From an uncultured Prevotellaceae bacterium (GTDB lineage Bacteria > Bacteroidota > Bacteroidia > Bacteroidales > Bacteroidaceae), in the NCBI GenBank assembly GCA_902786565.1, contig CADACW010000019.1, positions 1 to 64,000 on the forward strand: a DNA stretch of 64,000 bases, read 5' to 3'. The notes beneath the pieces are model-generated. The model worked only from the letters and a program-made list of their open reading frames with translations, was not told the origin of the DNA and searched no databases. Below are positions 42,407-51,085 of the stretch, one piece after another. Within the stretch, counting starts at the first letter, position 1, and each line of letters opens with the position of its first letter. The position numbers were made by a program, and so were the translations under genes.

Positions 42407-43770
42407 CTACAAAGACATTCCGTATAGGTGGTATACACCCCGAAGAGAACAAGCTGACCCACGAGGTGGCCACGCAGGTGGCCCCGCTGCCCAAGCAGGC
42501 CATCTTCCCGTTGAGCCAGCACATAGGCGCCCCGGCCAAGCCCGTGGTGCAGAAGGGCGACAAGGTGAAGGTGGGCACGCTGCTGGCCGAGGCCGGCGGC
42601 TTCGTCTCCGCTCCCATCTTCTCCAGTGTCAGCGGCACGGTGTTCAAGATTGACACCGCCATCGACGCCACAGGCTATCGCAAGCCCGCCATCATCGTCA
42701 ATGTGGAGGGCGACGAATGGGAGGACAGCATAGACCGCAGCGACAAGCTGGAACTGGTGAAAGACCATCCCGAACTGACGCCCGAAGAGATAGTGACACG
42801 CATCAAGGATGCCGGTGTGGTGGGCATGGGCGGTGCCTGCTTCCCCACGTTCATCAAGCTCACGCCTCCGCCCACGGCCAAGGCCGAATGTGTCATCATC
42901 AACGCCGTGGAGTGCGAGCCCTACATCACAGCCGACTACCGGCTGATGATGGAGCACGCCGACGAGATACTGGTGGGCCTGGAACTGCTGATGAAGGGTG
43001 CCAAGGTCACACGTGGCTACATAGGCATCGAGACCAACAAGCCCAAGGCCATCGACCTCCTCACCGAAAAAGCCGCCCAGGCGTTCAGTGCCTCGACGTA
43101 CCACGTCGAGGTCGTTCCCCTGGCCCAACGCTACCCGCAGGGCGGCGAGAAGCAGCTGGTCGACGCCGTCATTCGCCGCCAGGTGCCGGCTCCACCCGCC
43201 ATCCCCGTCAATGTGGGCGCCATCGTCCAGAACGTTGGCACGGCCTTCGCCGTCTATCAGGCAGTGATGAAGCACAAGCCGCTGTTCGAGCGCTACACCA
43301 CCGTCACCGGCAAGCGCCTGCAGAAGCCCGGCAACTTCCTGGTGCGCATGGGCACGCAGATGCAGGAGCTCATCGACCTCTGCGGCGGCATGCCCGATGG
43401 CGACAACAAGCTGCTGGCCGGCGGCCCGATGATGGGCAAGGCGCTGACATCAGCAGAGGTGCCCATCTGCAAGGGCACCAACTCGGTGACCATCCTCAGC
43501 GGCGACGACGCCCGGCGCAAGGAGGCAGAGCCCTGCATACGCTGCGCCAAGTGCGTGGGGGCCTGCCCGATGGGCCTGGAGCCCTATCTGCTGGCCAAGC
43601 TCTCGGAGGTGAAGAACTGGGAGCGTGCCGAGCACGAGGACATTGTCTCGTGCATAGAGTGCGGCTCCTGCCAGTTCACCTGCCCCGCCCACCGGCCGCT
43701 GCTGGACAACATCCGCCAGGGCAAGGGCACCGTCATGGGCATCATCAGGGCCCGTTCTGCCAAGAAATAG
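42403..43770 (+). CDS. rnfC: Ion-translocating oxidoreductase subunit RnfC
   Basis: This is a 455-aa peripheral subunit. It has a Gly-rich nucleotide-binding part (GMGGACFPTFIKL; INAVECEPYI), an SLBB-like region, and two ferredoxin motifs (CIRCAKCVGACPMGL and CIECGSCQFTCP). RnfC holds FMN and binds NADH, linking NAD+/NADH to the electron path. The length is close to usual for a form without the long C-terminal extension found in E. coli RsxC. Confidence 0.95.
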   Translation: MTTKTFRIGGIHPEENKLTHEVATQVAPLPKQAIFPLSQHIGAPAKPVVQKGDKVKVGTLLAEAGGFVSAPIFSSVSGTVFKIDTAIDATGYRKPAIIVNVEGDEWEDSIDRSDKLELVKDHPELTPEEIVTRIKDAGVVGMGGACFPTFIKLTPPPTAKAECVIINAVECEPYITADYRLMMEHADEILVGLELLMKGAKVTRGYIGIETNKPKAIDLLTEKAAQAFSASTYHVEVVPLAQRYPQGGEKQLVDAVIRRQVPAPPAIPVNVGAIVQNVGTAFAVYQAVMKHKPLFERYTTVTGKRLQKPGNFLVRMGTQMQELIDLCGGMPDGDNKLLAGGPMMGKALTSAEVPICKGTNSVTILSGDDARRKEAEPCIRCAKCVGACPMGLEPYLLAKLSEVKNWERAEHEDIVSCIECGSCQFTCPAHRPLLDNIRQGKGTVMGIIRARSAKK

Positions 43771-43809
43771 CCACCCCACCCCCCGTGATCACGTTAATGC
43801 GAAACGTCG

Positions 43810-43851
43810 CAATAACGAGATAACGAGATAACGTCATAACGAGATAACGAA
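43810..43851. repeat. 8-bp tandem repeat (GAGATAAC) between rnfC and rnfD
   Basis: Five units of GAGATAAC (one as GTCATAAC) fill the gap and end three bases before the rnfD start codon. A related array lies after rnfG. Confidence 0.88.
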
Positions 43852-43854
43852 ATC

Positions 43855-44856
43855 ATGAGTAAATTAATAGTTTCACTTTCACCCCACGCCCACGGCAGCG
43901 ACTCCGTGGAGCGCAATATGTACGGCGTCATCATCGCCCTCGTGCCCGCGCTGCTCGTGTCGCTCTTCTACTTCGGCATCGGCTCGGCCATCGTCTGCCT
44001 GTCGAGCGTGGCGGCCTGCGTCTTCTTCGAGTGGGCCATCAACAAGTTCATCCTGCGCTCCGAGCGCAACACCATCCTCGACGGCTCGGCAGCCCTCACC
44101 GGACTGCTGCTGGGCATGAACCTGCCGTCGAACCTGCCAGTCTGGATCATCATCATCGGCGCCCTCTTCGCCATCGGCGTGGGCAAGATGACCTTCGGCG
44201 GACTGGGACAGAACATCTTCAACCCCGCACTGGTGGGCCGCTGCGCACTGCTCGTGGCCTTCCCCGCACAGATGACCAGCTGGCCCGTGCCCGGACAACT
44301 GACCGACTACACCGACGCCGTGACGGGCGCCACACCGCTGGCGGTGATGAAGGAGGCCATCAAGACTGGCAATGCCGACGTGCTGAACCAGCTGCCCGAC
44401 GCCTTCAGCCTGCTGCTGGGCGACTACTCCATCGGTGGCGGTGCCGGCACCATCGGCGAAATCTGCGGACTGGCCCTGCTGGCCGGACTCGCCTTCATGC
44501 TCTGGCGAAAAATCATCACCTGGCACATCCCCGTGAGCATCATCGTCACCGTGTTTGTCTTCAGCGCCATCATGCACCTGGCCAACCCCATCTACGCCGA
44601 CCCGACGACGGTCATCCTCAGCGGCGGACTGCTGCTCGGTGCCATCTTTATGGCCACCGACTACGTCACCTCGCCCATGACCGGCAAGGGACAGCTCATC
44701 TACGGCGTGTGCATCGGCCTGCTGACCATCATCATCCGCAACTGGGGCGCCTATCCTGAGGGCATGTCGTTTGCCATCCTGATTATGAACGCCTTCACAC
44801 CGCTGATTAACAATTATGTGAAGCCCAAACGCTTCGGAGAGGAGGTAAAGAAATGA
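43855..44856 (+). CDS. rnfD: Ion-translocating oxidoreductase subunit RnfD
   Basis: This is a 333-aa membrane protein with about ten hydrophobic segments. The motif DAVTGATPLAV contains the Thr that carries covalent FMN in RnfD/NqrB. Other conserved parts: GGLGQNIFNPALVGR and GAIFMATDYVTSPMT. It is part of the ion-pumping membrane core. It overlaps rnfG by 4 bp. Confidence 0.95.
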   Translation: MSKLIVSLSPHAHGSDSVERNMYGVIIALVPALLVSLFYFGIGSAIVCLSSVAACVFFEWAINKFILRSERNTILDGSAALTGLLLGMNLPSNLPVWIIIIGALFAIGVGKMTFGGLGQNIFNPALVGRCALLVAFPAQMTSWPVPGQLTDYTDAVTGATPLAVMKEAIKTGNADVLNQLPDAFSLLLGDYSIGGGAGTIGEICGLALLAGLAFMLWRKIITWHIPVSIIVTVFVFSAIMHLANPIYADPTTVILSGGLLLGAIFMATDYVTSPMTGKGQLIYGVCIGLLTIIIRNWGAYPEGMSFAILIMNAFTPLINNYVKPKRFGEEVKK

Positions 44857-45479
44857 AAAAGCTTGAATCATCTTTAACCAATATGGTGCTGGTGCTCACC
44901 GGCGTGGCCCTCGTCGTGGGAGCCATCCTGGCTTGGGTGAACAGCGTGACCGCCGCCCCCATAGCCCAGCAGAAGGAAAAGACGCTGGCCGACGGCATCA
45001 AGGCCGTTATGGTATGCAACGACATTGTCGTTGCTAAGCCCGACACCGTCCGCCAGAACGATGCCAAGGGCAAGGAACTCACCTATATTATATATCACGT
45101 GCGCGATGCACAGGACAAGGACCTCGGCGCTGCCGTAGAGAGCACCACGATGGGCTTCGGCGGCAACCTGAAGGTGCTGGTGGGATTCAACCCCGCCGGC
45201 GACGTGCTGGGCTACACACTGCTGGAGCACGCCGAAACGCCGGGCCTCGGCGCCAAGGCCGACCAGTGGTTCCAGCAGGGCCAGAAGGGCAACATCATAG
45301 GCCGCAACCCCGCCGAGCCGCTCACCGTCTCGAAAGACGGCGGACAGGTGGATGCCATCACCGCATCGACCATCACCAGCCGCGCCTTCCTCCTCGCAGT
45401 GAACAACGCCTACAAGGCCTACACGGCCCCCCCCGCTGCCGACGCAACGACCGGTGCCTCGCAACAAGTCTCGGAATAA
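44853..45479 (+). CDS. rnfG: Ion-translocating oxidoreductase subunit RnfG
   Basis: This 208-aa protein has one N-terminal membrane helix (MVLVLTGVALVVGAILAWV) and a periplasmic FMN-binding domain. DAITASTITSRAF holds the Thr normally linked to FMN; the usual SGATxT is here TASTIT. ETPGLGAKA is the other family motif. The stop codon lies at the start of an 8-bp repeat array that fills the gap to rnfE. Confidence 0.95.
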   Translation: MKKLESSLTNMVLVLTGVALVVGAILAWVNSVTAAPIAQQKEKTLADGIKAVMVCNDIVVAKPDTVRQNDAKGKELTYIIYHVRDAQDKDLGAAVESTTMGFGGNLKVLVGFNPAGDVLGYTLLEHAETPGLGAKADQWFQQGQKGNIIGRNPAEPLTVSKDGGQVDAITASTITSRAFLLAVNNAYKAYTAPPAADATTGASQQVSE

Positions 45480-45530
45480 CGAAACAACGTGACAACGAGA
45501 TAACGAAAAGCATGATAACGTGATAACGAC
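45474..45530. repeat. 8-bp tandem repeat (GWGAYAAC) between rnfG and rnfE
   Basis: Six or seven degenerate units (GAAACAAC, GTGACAAC, GAGATAAC, GTGATAAC) begin at the rnfG stop codon. They are the same family as at 43810-43851. Confidence 0.85.
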
Positions 45531-45545
45531 AAAAAAGAAAGAAAT

Positions 45546-46130
45546 ATGAATTACATAGGAATCATCAAAAACGGCATCGTCAAGGAAAACCCAACCTTCG
45601 TACTGATGCTCGGCATGTGCCCCACCCTGGCCACCACCACGTCGGCACAAAACGGCCTGGCCATGGGCCTGGCCACGATGGCGGTGCTCATCTGCACCAA
45701 CTTTGTCATCTCGTGCATGAAGAGCGTGACGCCCGACAAGGTGCGCATACCCGTGTTCATCGTCGTCATTGCCGCCTTCGTCACTATCCTCCAGATGGCC
45801 ATCAAGGCCTATCTGCCCGATGTCGACAAGTCGCTCGGACTCTTCATACCCCTCATCGTGGTGAACTGCATCATCCTGGGCCGCGCCGAGGCTTTCGCCG
45901 CCAAGCAGAGCCCCGTGGCCAGCCTCTTCGACGGCATCGGCATCGGACTGGGTTTCACCATCGCCCTCACCCTCCTGGGCATCGTCCGCGAGGTGCTGGG
46001 TGCCGGCAGCATCTTCGGCTTCACCCTGCTGCCCGAGACCTACAACATCCTGCTATTCATCCTGCCGCCGGGCGCCTTCATCACCCTGGGTTTCCTCATC
46101 GCCATCGTCAACAAACTAAAGAAAGCATAA
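45546..46130 (+). CDS. rnfE: Ion-translocating oxidoreductase subunit RnfE
   Basis: This is a 194-aa protein of six membrane helices. It starts MNYIGIIKNGIVKENPTFVLMLGMCPTLA and includes LGLFIPLIVVNCIILGRAEAFA, both typical of RnfE/NqrD. With RnfA it forms the inverted-repeat membrane pair that holds a [2Fe-2S] centre. It lies 3 bp before rnfA. Confidence 0.95.
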   Translation: MNYIGIIKNGIVKENPTFVLMLGMCPTLATTTSAQNGLAMGLATMAVLICTNFVISCMKSVTPDKVRIPVFIVVIAAFVTILQMAIKAYLPDVDKSLGLFIPLIVVNCIILGRAEAFAAKQSPVASLFDGIGIGLGFTIALTLLGIVREVLGAGSIFGFTLLPETYNILLFILPPGAFITLGFLIAIVNKLKKA

Positions 46131-46133
46131 GCC

Positions 46134-46736
46134 ATGGAGTACCTATTGATATTCATTAGCGCCATCTTCGTCAACAACATCGTCCTGGCGCAATTCCTGG
46201 GCATCTGCCCCTTCCTTGGCGTGTCGAAGAAGATAGACACGTCGCTGGGCATGTCGGCCGCCGTGGCCTTCGTCATGGTGCTGGCCACACTGGTCACCTG
46301 GCTCATCCAGATGTACGTGCTTAACCCCTTCGGACTGGAATATCTGCAGACCATCGCCTTCATCCTGGTCATCGCATCGCTGGTGCAGATGGTCGAGATT
46401 GTGCTGAAGAAGGTCTCTCCCCCACTCTATCAGGCACTGGGCATCTTCCTGCCGCTCATCACGACCAACTGCGCCGTGCTGGGCGTGGCCATCCTCGTCA
46501 TACAGAAGGACTTCAACCTGGCACAGAGCGTGGTCTACGCCCTCAGCACCGCCATCGGCTTCGGACTGGCACTGACCGTCTTCGCCGGCATGCGCGAACA
46601 GCTGGAGCTGGCCAACATCCCCAAGGGCATGCGCGGCATGGCCATCGTGCTCGTATCTGCCGGACTCCTCTCGCTGGCCTTTATGGGCTTCTCAGGCGTC
46701 GACGGCGGACTGCGCACCCTCTTCGGCCTGGACTGA
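46134..46736 (+). CDS. rnfA: Ion-translocating oxidoreductase subunit RnfA
   Basis: This 200-aa protein has six membrane helices and the motifs NNIVLAQFLGICPFLGVS and GIFLPLITTNCAVLGVA. It is the partner of RnfE (NqrE-like). It ends the rnfBCDGEA set. The gene order B-C-D-G-E-A is the one usual in Bacteroidetes. Confidence 0.95.
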   Translation: MEYLLIFISAIFVNNIVLAQFLGICPFLGVSKKIDTSLGMSAAVAFVMVLATLVTWLIQMYVLNPFGLEYLQTIAFILVIASLVQMVEIVLKKVSPPLYQALGIFLPLITTNCAVLGVAILVIQKDFNLAQSVVYALSTAIGFGLALTVFAGMREQLELANIPKGMRGMAIVLVSAGLLSLAFMGFSGVDGGLRTLFGLD

Positions 46737-46740
46737 CCCA

Positions 46741-47946
46741 ATGATGAACCGTCGAGCCATCAGGCCATGGCGGACGATTGCCGTCGGGCTGTTTGCCACC
46801 GTCGCAACAACGGTGGCAGGCAGCCCGGCGAACCGTTACTGCCTGGACTTCACGCTCTCAAAGCACAACTTTGCCGACACCATCGCCATCGAGTGGGAAA
46901 TGGGGCAGGTCTACGTCCCTGTGGAGATGGGCGGGAGGCGGATGCGCTTCCTGCTCGACACCGGAGCGGGCCAGACCGTCATCTTCGACGATGTGGCCGC
47001 AGAAGGTCTGAAGCGGGCCGGACACCTCATCGCCTACGACGCCAACAACAGGCGCGACACGGTGCCCACCGTCGTCCTGCCGCCACTCAGCCTGGGCACG
47101 CTCACGCTGACGGGCTGCCACGCCCTCAGACAGCGACGCACGGTGAAGCGCGAAAGGCTGGACGGCATCTTGGGCTTTGACATCGTGAACCGGGGCCTGA
47201 ACCTGAAGATAGACGTGGCAGCCAACAGGCTGATCGTCTCCGACCGCAAGCACTTCTTCGACGGCGAGGGCGGGTGCAAGCTGCGCTACAAGCTGAACTA
47301 CCACGTGCCGTATGTGAAGGTGCGCCCCTTCGGGAAATATCAGGAGACAGTACTATTCGACACGGGCAGCCGCCGGCTGTACACCATCAACAAGCAGCGT
47401 TTCGACAAAGGAGCCAGAAAAGAGGCCAAAGTGGCAGAGCGGCAGGTGGAAGGCCGCTCTTTCGGCCGCCACTCCATCGGCCACGGCGGCGTTGAGCCCC
47501 TCGGCGAGGTGGTGTTCCTTTGCATAGAAAGACTCAGGGTGGGCACATTTGCCTTCGACAGCGTGCACACCATCACCACGCAAGGCGGATCGCACGTCGG
47601 AGCCGCCATCCTGCGCTATGGCGCCGTGGTGTTCAATCCCCACCGTCGACAGTTCTGCTTCCAGCCCTACGGCGACAGGCAGCACGCCATGGTGGACAAC
47701 CGCCAGACCGAAATGGCCATCATCCCCGAAAGGGGAATGCCAGTCGTCGGCCTGGTGTGGGAACGGGGCACGCCCTACAGGCAAGGCTTCCGCGAAGGCG
47801 ACATCATCGTCAAAATCGACGGCAAGCCGGTGCACAGCTTCGACCAGTATGTGCGCTGGGGATTTGAGGCCGGACGCAAATATGCCTTCACAGTGCGCGA
47901 CCGGAAGGGCTTCCAGCGCGTGGTGAAATGGGCCAGAAGGCCCTAA
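46741..47946 (+). CDS. Retropepsin-like aspartic protease with PDZ domain
   Basis: This 401-aa protein has an N-terminal signal or anchor (AVGLFATVATTVAGSPA). Two aspartic-protease half-domains follow: FLLDTGAGQTVIFDD near residue 74 and VLFDTGSRRLYTIN near residue 207. Each half provides one catalytic Asp, so the active site can be made within one chain. A C-terminal PDZ domain (YRQGFREGDIIVKIDGKPVHSF) covers about residues 330-390. It would act in the periplasm. It starts 4 bp after rnfA and is probably co-transcribed, but no link to Rnf is known to me. Confidence 0.8.
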   Translation: MMNRRAIRPWRTIAVGLFATVATTVAGSPANRYCLDFTLSKHNFADTIAIEWEMGQVYVPVEMGGRRMRFLLDTGAGQTVIFDDVAAEGLKRAGHLIAYDANNRRDTVPTVVLPPLSLGTLTLTGCHALRQRRTVKRERLDGILGFDIVNRGLNLKIDVAANRLIVSDRKHFFDGEGGCKLRYKLNYHVPYVKVRPFGKYQETVLFDTGSRRLYTINKQRFDKGARKEAKVAERQVEGRSFGRHSIGHGGVEPLGEVVFLCIERLRVGTFAFDSVHTITTQGGSHVGAAILRYGAVVFNPHRRQFCFQPYGDRQHAMVDNRQTEMAIIPERGMPVVGLVWERGTPYRQGFREGDIIVKIDGKPVHSFDQYVRWGFEAGRKYAFTVRDRKGFQRVVKWARRP

Positions 47947-48014
47947 AGCAGCGCCATACTTTCAGAGAAGACGGACAAAAATAGCGGCAAGGATGACATT
48001 TTCACTCTTTTTCC

Positions 48015-48045
48015 TTGCGTATAAAGAAAATAATGGCTAACTTTG
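48015..48045 (+). promoter_or_regulatory. Promoter of galE
   Basis: TTG at 48015-48017 and TAACTTTG at 48038-48045, spaced 20 nt apart, fit the Bacteroidota consensus. The leader is about 36 nt. Confidence 0.7.
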
Positions 48046-48088
48046 CACCGTTTAATGTCTACAACTTAAAACCACTATAAGACAAACT

Positions 48089-49129
48089 ATGAAACAAACC
48101 ATCCTCGTTACAGGTGGCACCGGATTCATCGGCAGCCACACCACAGTAGAACTGCAGGAAGCAGGCTACGAAGTAGTAATCATAGACAACCTGTCAAACT
48201 CGAATGTCAAAGTCGTCGACGGCATTGAGAAAATCACGGGCGTGCGACCTGCCTTCGAGAAGGTGGACTGCTGCAACCTGGAAGCCCTGGAGGGCGTGTT
48301 CAAAAAGTACCCGAAGATTGAGGGCATCATCCACTTCGCCGCATCGAAGGCCGTGGGTGAGAGCGTGCAGAAACCGCTGCTCTACTATCGCAACAACCTC
48401 ACCTCGCTCATCAACCTGCTGGAACTGATGCCGAAGTACAACGTGAAGGGCATCATCTTCTCGTCGAGCTGCACCGTCTACGGACAGCCCACAAAGGAGA
48501 ATCTGCCCGTGACGGAGAACGCCCCCATACAGAAGGCACTGTCGCCCTACGGCAACACGAAGCAAATCAACGAGGAAATCATACAGGACTACATCCACAG
48601 CGGCGCCCCCATCAAGAGCGTCATCCTGCGTTACTTCAACCCCATCGGCGCACACCCCTCAGCCCTCATAGGCGAACTGCCCAACGGCGTGCCCATGAAC
48701 CTCATCCCCTTTGTCACACAGACGGCAATAGGCATCCGCAAGCAACTGAAGATTTTCGGCAACGACTACAACACGCCCGACCACACCTGCATCCGCGACT
48801 ACATCTATGTGGTCGACCTGGCCAAGGCTCACGTGAAGGCCATGGAGCGAGTGCTCGACAAGCCTGAGACCGACGCCGTGGAAATCTTCAACATCGGCAC
48901 TGGCCACGGACTCTCAACCTTAGAAGTGGTAGAAGGCTTCGAGAAGGCTACCGGCGTGAAGGTGAACTGGGAGTATGCCCCCCGCCGCGAAGGCGACATC
49001 GAACAGGTCTGGGGCAATGTGGACAAAGCCAACAAGGTGCTGGGCTGGAAGGCCGACACGCCTACCGAAGAGGTGCTGAAGAGTGCCTGGAAGTGGCAGA
49101 AGAAACTGCGCGCCGACGGCATCCAGTAA
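48089..49129 (+). CDS. galE: UDP-glucose 4-epimerase
   Basis: This 346-aa short-chain dehydrogenase-type enzyme has GGTGFIGSHT (NAD+ loop), HFAASKAVGES, SSSCTVYG and YGNTKQINEEI (catalytic Tyr and Lys), plus GTGHGLSTLEVV. It interconverts UDP-glucose and UDP-galactose and supplies galactose units for the envelope. It may also process galactose released by the encoded glycosidases. It is monocistronic, with its own promoter and a clear intrinsic terminator. Confidence 0.95.
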   Translation: MKQTILVTGGTGFIGSHTTVELQEAGYEVVIIDNLSNSNVKVVDGIEKITGVRPAFEKVDCCNLEALEGVFKKYPKIEGIIHFAASKAVGESVQKPLLYYRNNLTSLINLLELMPKYNVKGIIFSSSCTVYGQPTKENLPVTENAPIQKALSPYGNTKQINEEIIQDYIHSGAPIKSVILRYFNPIGAHPSALIGELPNGVPMNLIPFVTQTAIGIRKQLKIFGNDYNTPDHTCIRDYIYVVDLAKAHVKAMERVLDKPETDAVEIFNIGTGHGLSTLEVVEGFEKATGVKVNWEYAPRREGDIEQVWGNVDKANKVLGWKADTPTEEVLKSAWKWQKKLRADGIQ

Positions 49130-49206
49130 AAGGAAAGAGATTTCGCCGAACAAGCGAACTGACAGATATACAGTCAACTATTGACTGATTTTGTGTTTGT
49201 GTTGTG

Positions 49207-49239
49207 ATGGGTTCCGATGTGACATCGGAACCCATTTTT
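49207..49239 (+). terminator. Intrinsic terminator of galE
   Basis: Perfect 13-bp arms ATGGGTTCCGATG and CATCGGAACCCAT around a 3-nt loop are followed by TTTTT. It may also serve the convergent gene ending at 49239. Confidence 0.85.
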
Positions 49240-49907
49240 CAACGCTCCACCACAAACGTGCGCTCCACCTGTCCGCTGTAAGTGTTGATGAGAAGATGGA
49301 TGGTGTCGGTCGCCAAGACTTTGACAGGGATGCTGAAGAAAGCCCGCTGCGAATAATATTCCGGCACGCCACCCTGGTCGTGGTAAAGGAGCAGGCGCAC
49401 GGCACGCGTGCTGTCGGGGAATGCCATCAAAGAGTCAATGTGGCAACCCAAGGTCTGAATGACGTTCTCGTCGGTCACGGAGCCCAGCTTCAAGTTGAGT
49501 CCCAGATTGAGGTACTGTCCGTTCTTGCTGACCCACGCACTCTCTATGCCCACAGGGTCCGTCTTCATGTCTGTGATGAACTTAGGCACCATCACGCCCA
49601 CGCGGCTCATGCGGTGGATGGTCGTCGTTCCGCCACCGTCGTTGGACTTTGTATAGTAAAAGGCGGCCCTGTAGGCCGAGTCCGGCGTCGTCATCCAGCC
49701 ATTCTTGAGGGGCTCCTTCAGTCTGTGCGCCGCCCCGTCGTCGGTCACGAAACGGTCCAGCAGGCCGTCGCTGTTGGTATAGGCCATCACCAGGTCGGCC
49801 TGCATCAGCGAATAGGCACCGTCGCCCTTGTCGTAGGCATCCTGCGTACAGGCGTAAGCGGTGAACAGGAAGGAAACGGCTGTCAGGACTTTGGTCAGTA
49901 TGTTCAT
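49239..49907 (-). CDS. NigD-like putative lipoprotein
   Basis: This is a 222-aa protein. The N-terminus MNILTKVLTAVSFLFTAYAC is a signal with a possible lipobox before Cys. The start was set at the ATG (49907). The rest is a beta-rich exported domain with GDGAYSLMQADLVMAYTNSDG, FYYTKSND and VVER at the end, resembling NigD-like proteins of Bacteroidales. That similarity is modest. It is last in the operon PASTA-RluD-Ddl-acyltransferase, 10 bp after the acyltransferase gene. Confidence 0.6.
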   Translation of the reverse strand: MNILTKVLTAVSFLFTAYACTQDAYDKGDGAYSLMQADLVMAYTNSDGLLDRFVTDDGAAHRLKEPLKNGWMTTPDSAYRAAFYYTKSNDGGGTTTIHRMSRVGVMVPKFITDMKTDPVGIESAWVSKNGQYLNLGLNLKLGSVTDENVIQTLGCHIDSLMAFPDSTRAVRLLLYHDQGGVPEYYSQRAFFSIPVKVLATDTIHLLINTYSGQVERTFVVER

Positions 49908-49917
49908 AGACAATTGT

Positions 49918-51072
49918 TTAGGGATTCTGTTTCGCTTCGCTCACCTCCAACTTGTTGCGCAGGGGGTTGGCATACATGGTTAGGATGCACTGGCGGAGGA
50001 AAGGCTCGTCTTTCTGCGGCAGGCTGATCTTGGCCATCTGGCCCGTCAGGTATTGCTCAAAGCGGCGCTTGTCGGCCTCGGTGTAGTGACTGGCCTGCTC
50101 GTTGCCGCCGTCCAAGAGGTCGGCAGCGATGTAATTGCAAGGATACAGGCGGTAGCCTTTGAATATCTCTACGTCCATGCGCTTTGCCAGTTCGGCAAAA
50201 AACTCGTGGCGCGGCAGACTCTCCAGTTCGGCCAGCCAACAGTTGACGGGCGTGCCACAATGGTAGTGCACGCGCCCTTTGTAGCCGAAGATGCCCGTCC
50301 GCATATTGTCAAGGTCGTCCTGCTTGCTCTTCTTGAAGGCCGGGTTGTCGCGTTTCTGCTGCATCTCCTGTGCCTTCAGATAGTCGCAGGGGTCAAACTC
50401 ATAACTGATGGTAAGTGGCACTATGTTCAACTCGCCCAGTTGGCCACCCATCGCCAGCATCTTCAGCACGGCGTCGTGGGTGCGGTCGTTGCTGTCTTTC
50501 GCCCTGCCCTCGCGCTGCGCTATCCAGATGTTCTCCCGTTTCTGCGTGACTGCATAGTGGATGTAGCGGCTCATCAACTGGCTCGAAGCGAGCATCTCTT
50601 TCGGCGAAAGCCCCCGTCTGACGGTGAAGGCCTTGTTCATCCGCACCAGCCGCTTGATCCAGGGGTAGATGAGGAGATTGTCGCCGATGCCTATCTCGAC
50701 CGTTGTGGGATAGCCGTTGTCCACGAGCATCACATCGAGAAAGGCCGAATCGAGAACGATGTCGCGATGGTTGGAAATGAAGGCGAAGCGTTTGCCGTTG
50801 GTCTCGCCCATCTCTTTGTCGTCGAAGGTGCATCCGTCGGTATGCTTGCGAATGATATAGTTCACAACCGGCTTCATAAAGCGCTTCTGGAAGTCGAGCG
50901 GCGTCTTCACCCCCGTAAAGGCCAGGCGCAACAGACCATTGCGCAGCCACTTTGGCAGCCATGGGGCCAGGCCCTTCATCACGGCATTGAAATGGCGGTC
51001 GCAGAGCAGCCCTTCAAAGGCCTCCTTCATCTCCTCCGGCTCGTAGGGCCGGATGCCGTCAAACTCGTTCAT
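49918..51072 (-). CDS. PlsC-like 1-acyl-glycerol-phosphate acyltransferase family protein
   Basis: This 384-aa protein has the acyltransferase box NHRDIVLD (the HxxxxD pair) and IWIAQREGRAKDSND, equivalent to the EGTRS substrate-binding motif. It is longer than classical PlsC. Likely role: acyl transfer to a glycerophosphate or other envelope lipid at the inner membrane. The start was moved to the ATG at 51072, 13 bp after ddl, because an upstream extension would run into ddl. Confidence 0.78.
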   Translation of the reverse strand: MNEFDGIRPYEPEEMKEAFEGLLCDRHFNAVMKGLAPWLPKWLRNGLLRLAFTGVKTPLDFQKRFMKPVVNYIIRKHTDGCTFDDKEMGETNGKRFAFISNHRDIVLDSAFLDVMLVDNGYPTTVEIGIGDNLLIYPWIKRLVRMNKAFTVRRGLSPKEMLASSQLMSRYIHYAVTQKRENIWIAQREGRAKDSNDRTHDAVLKMLAMGGQLGELNIVPLTISYEFDPCDYLKAQEMQQKRDNPAFKKSKQDDLDNMRTGIFGYKGRVHYHCGTPVNCWLAELESLPRHEFFAELAKRMDVEIFKGYRLYPCNYIAADLLDGGNEQASHYTEADKRRFEQYLTGQMAKISLPQKDEPFLRQCILTMYANPLRNKLEVSEAKQNP

Positions 51073-51085
51073 CGTCGGGCTGAAA

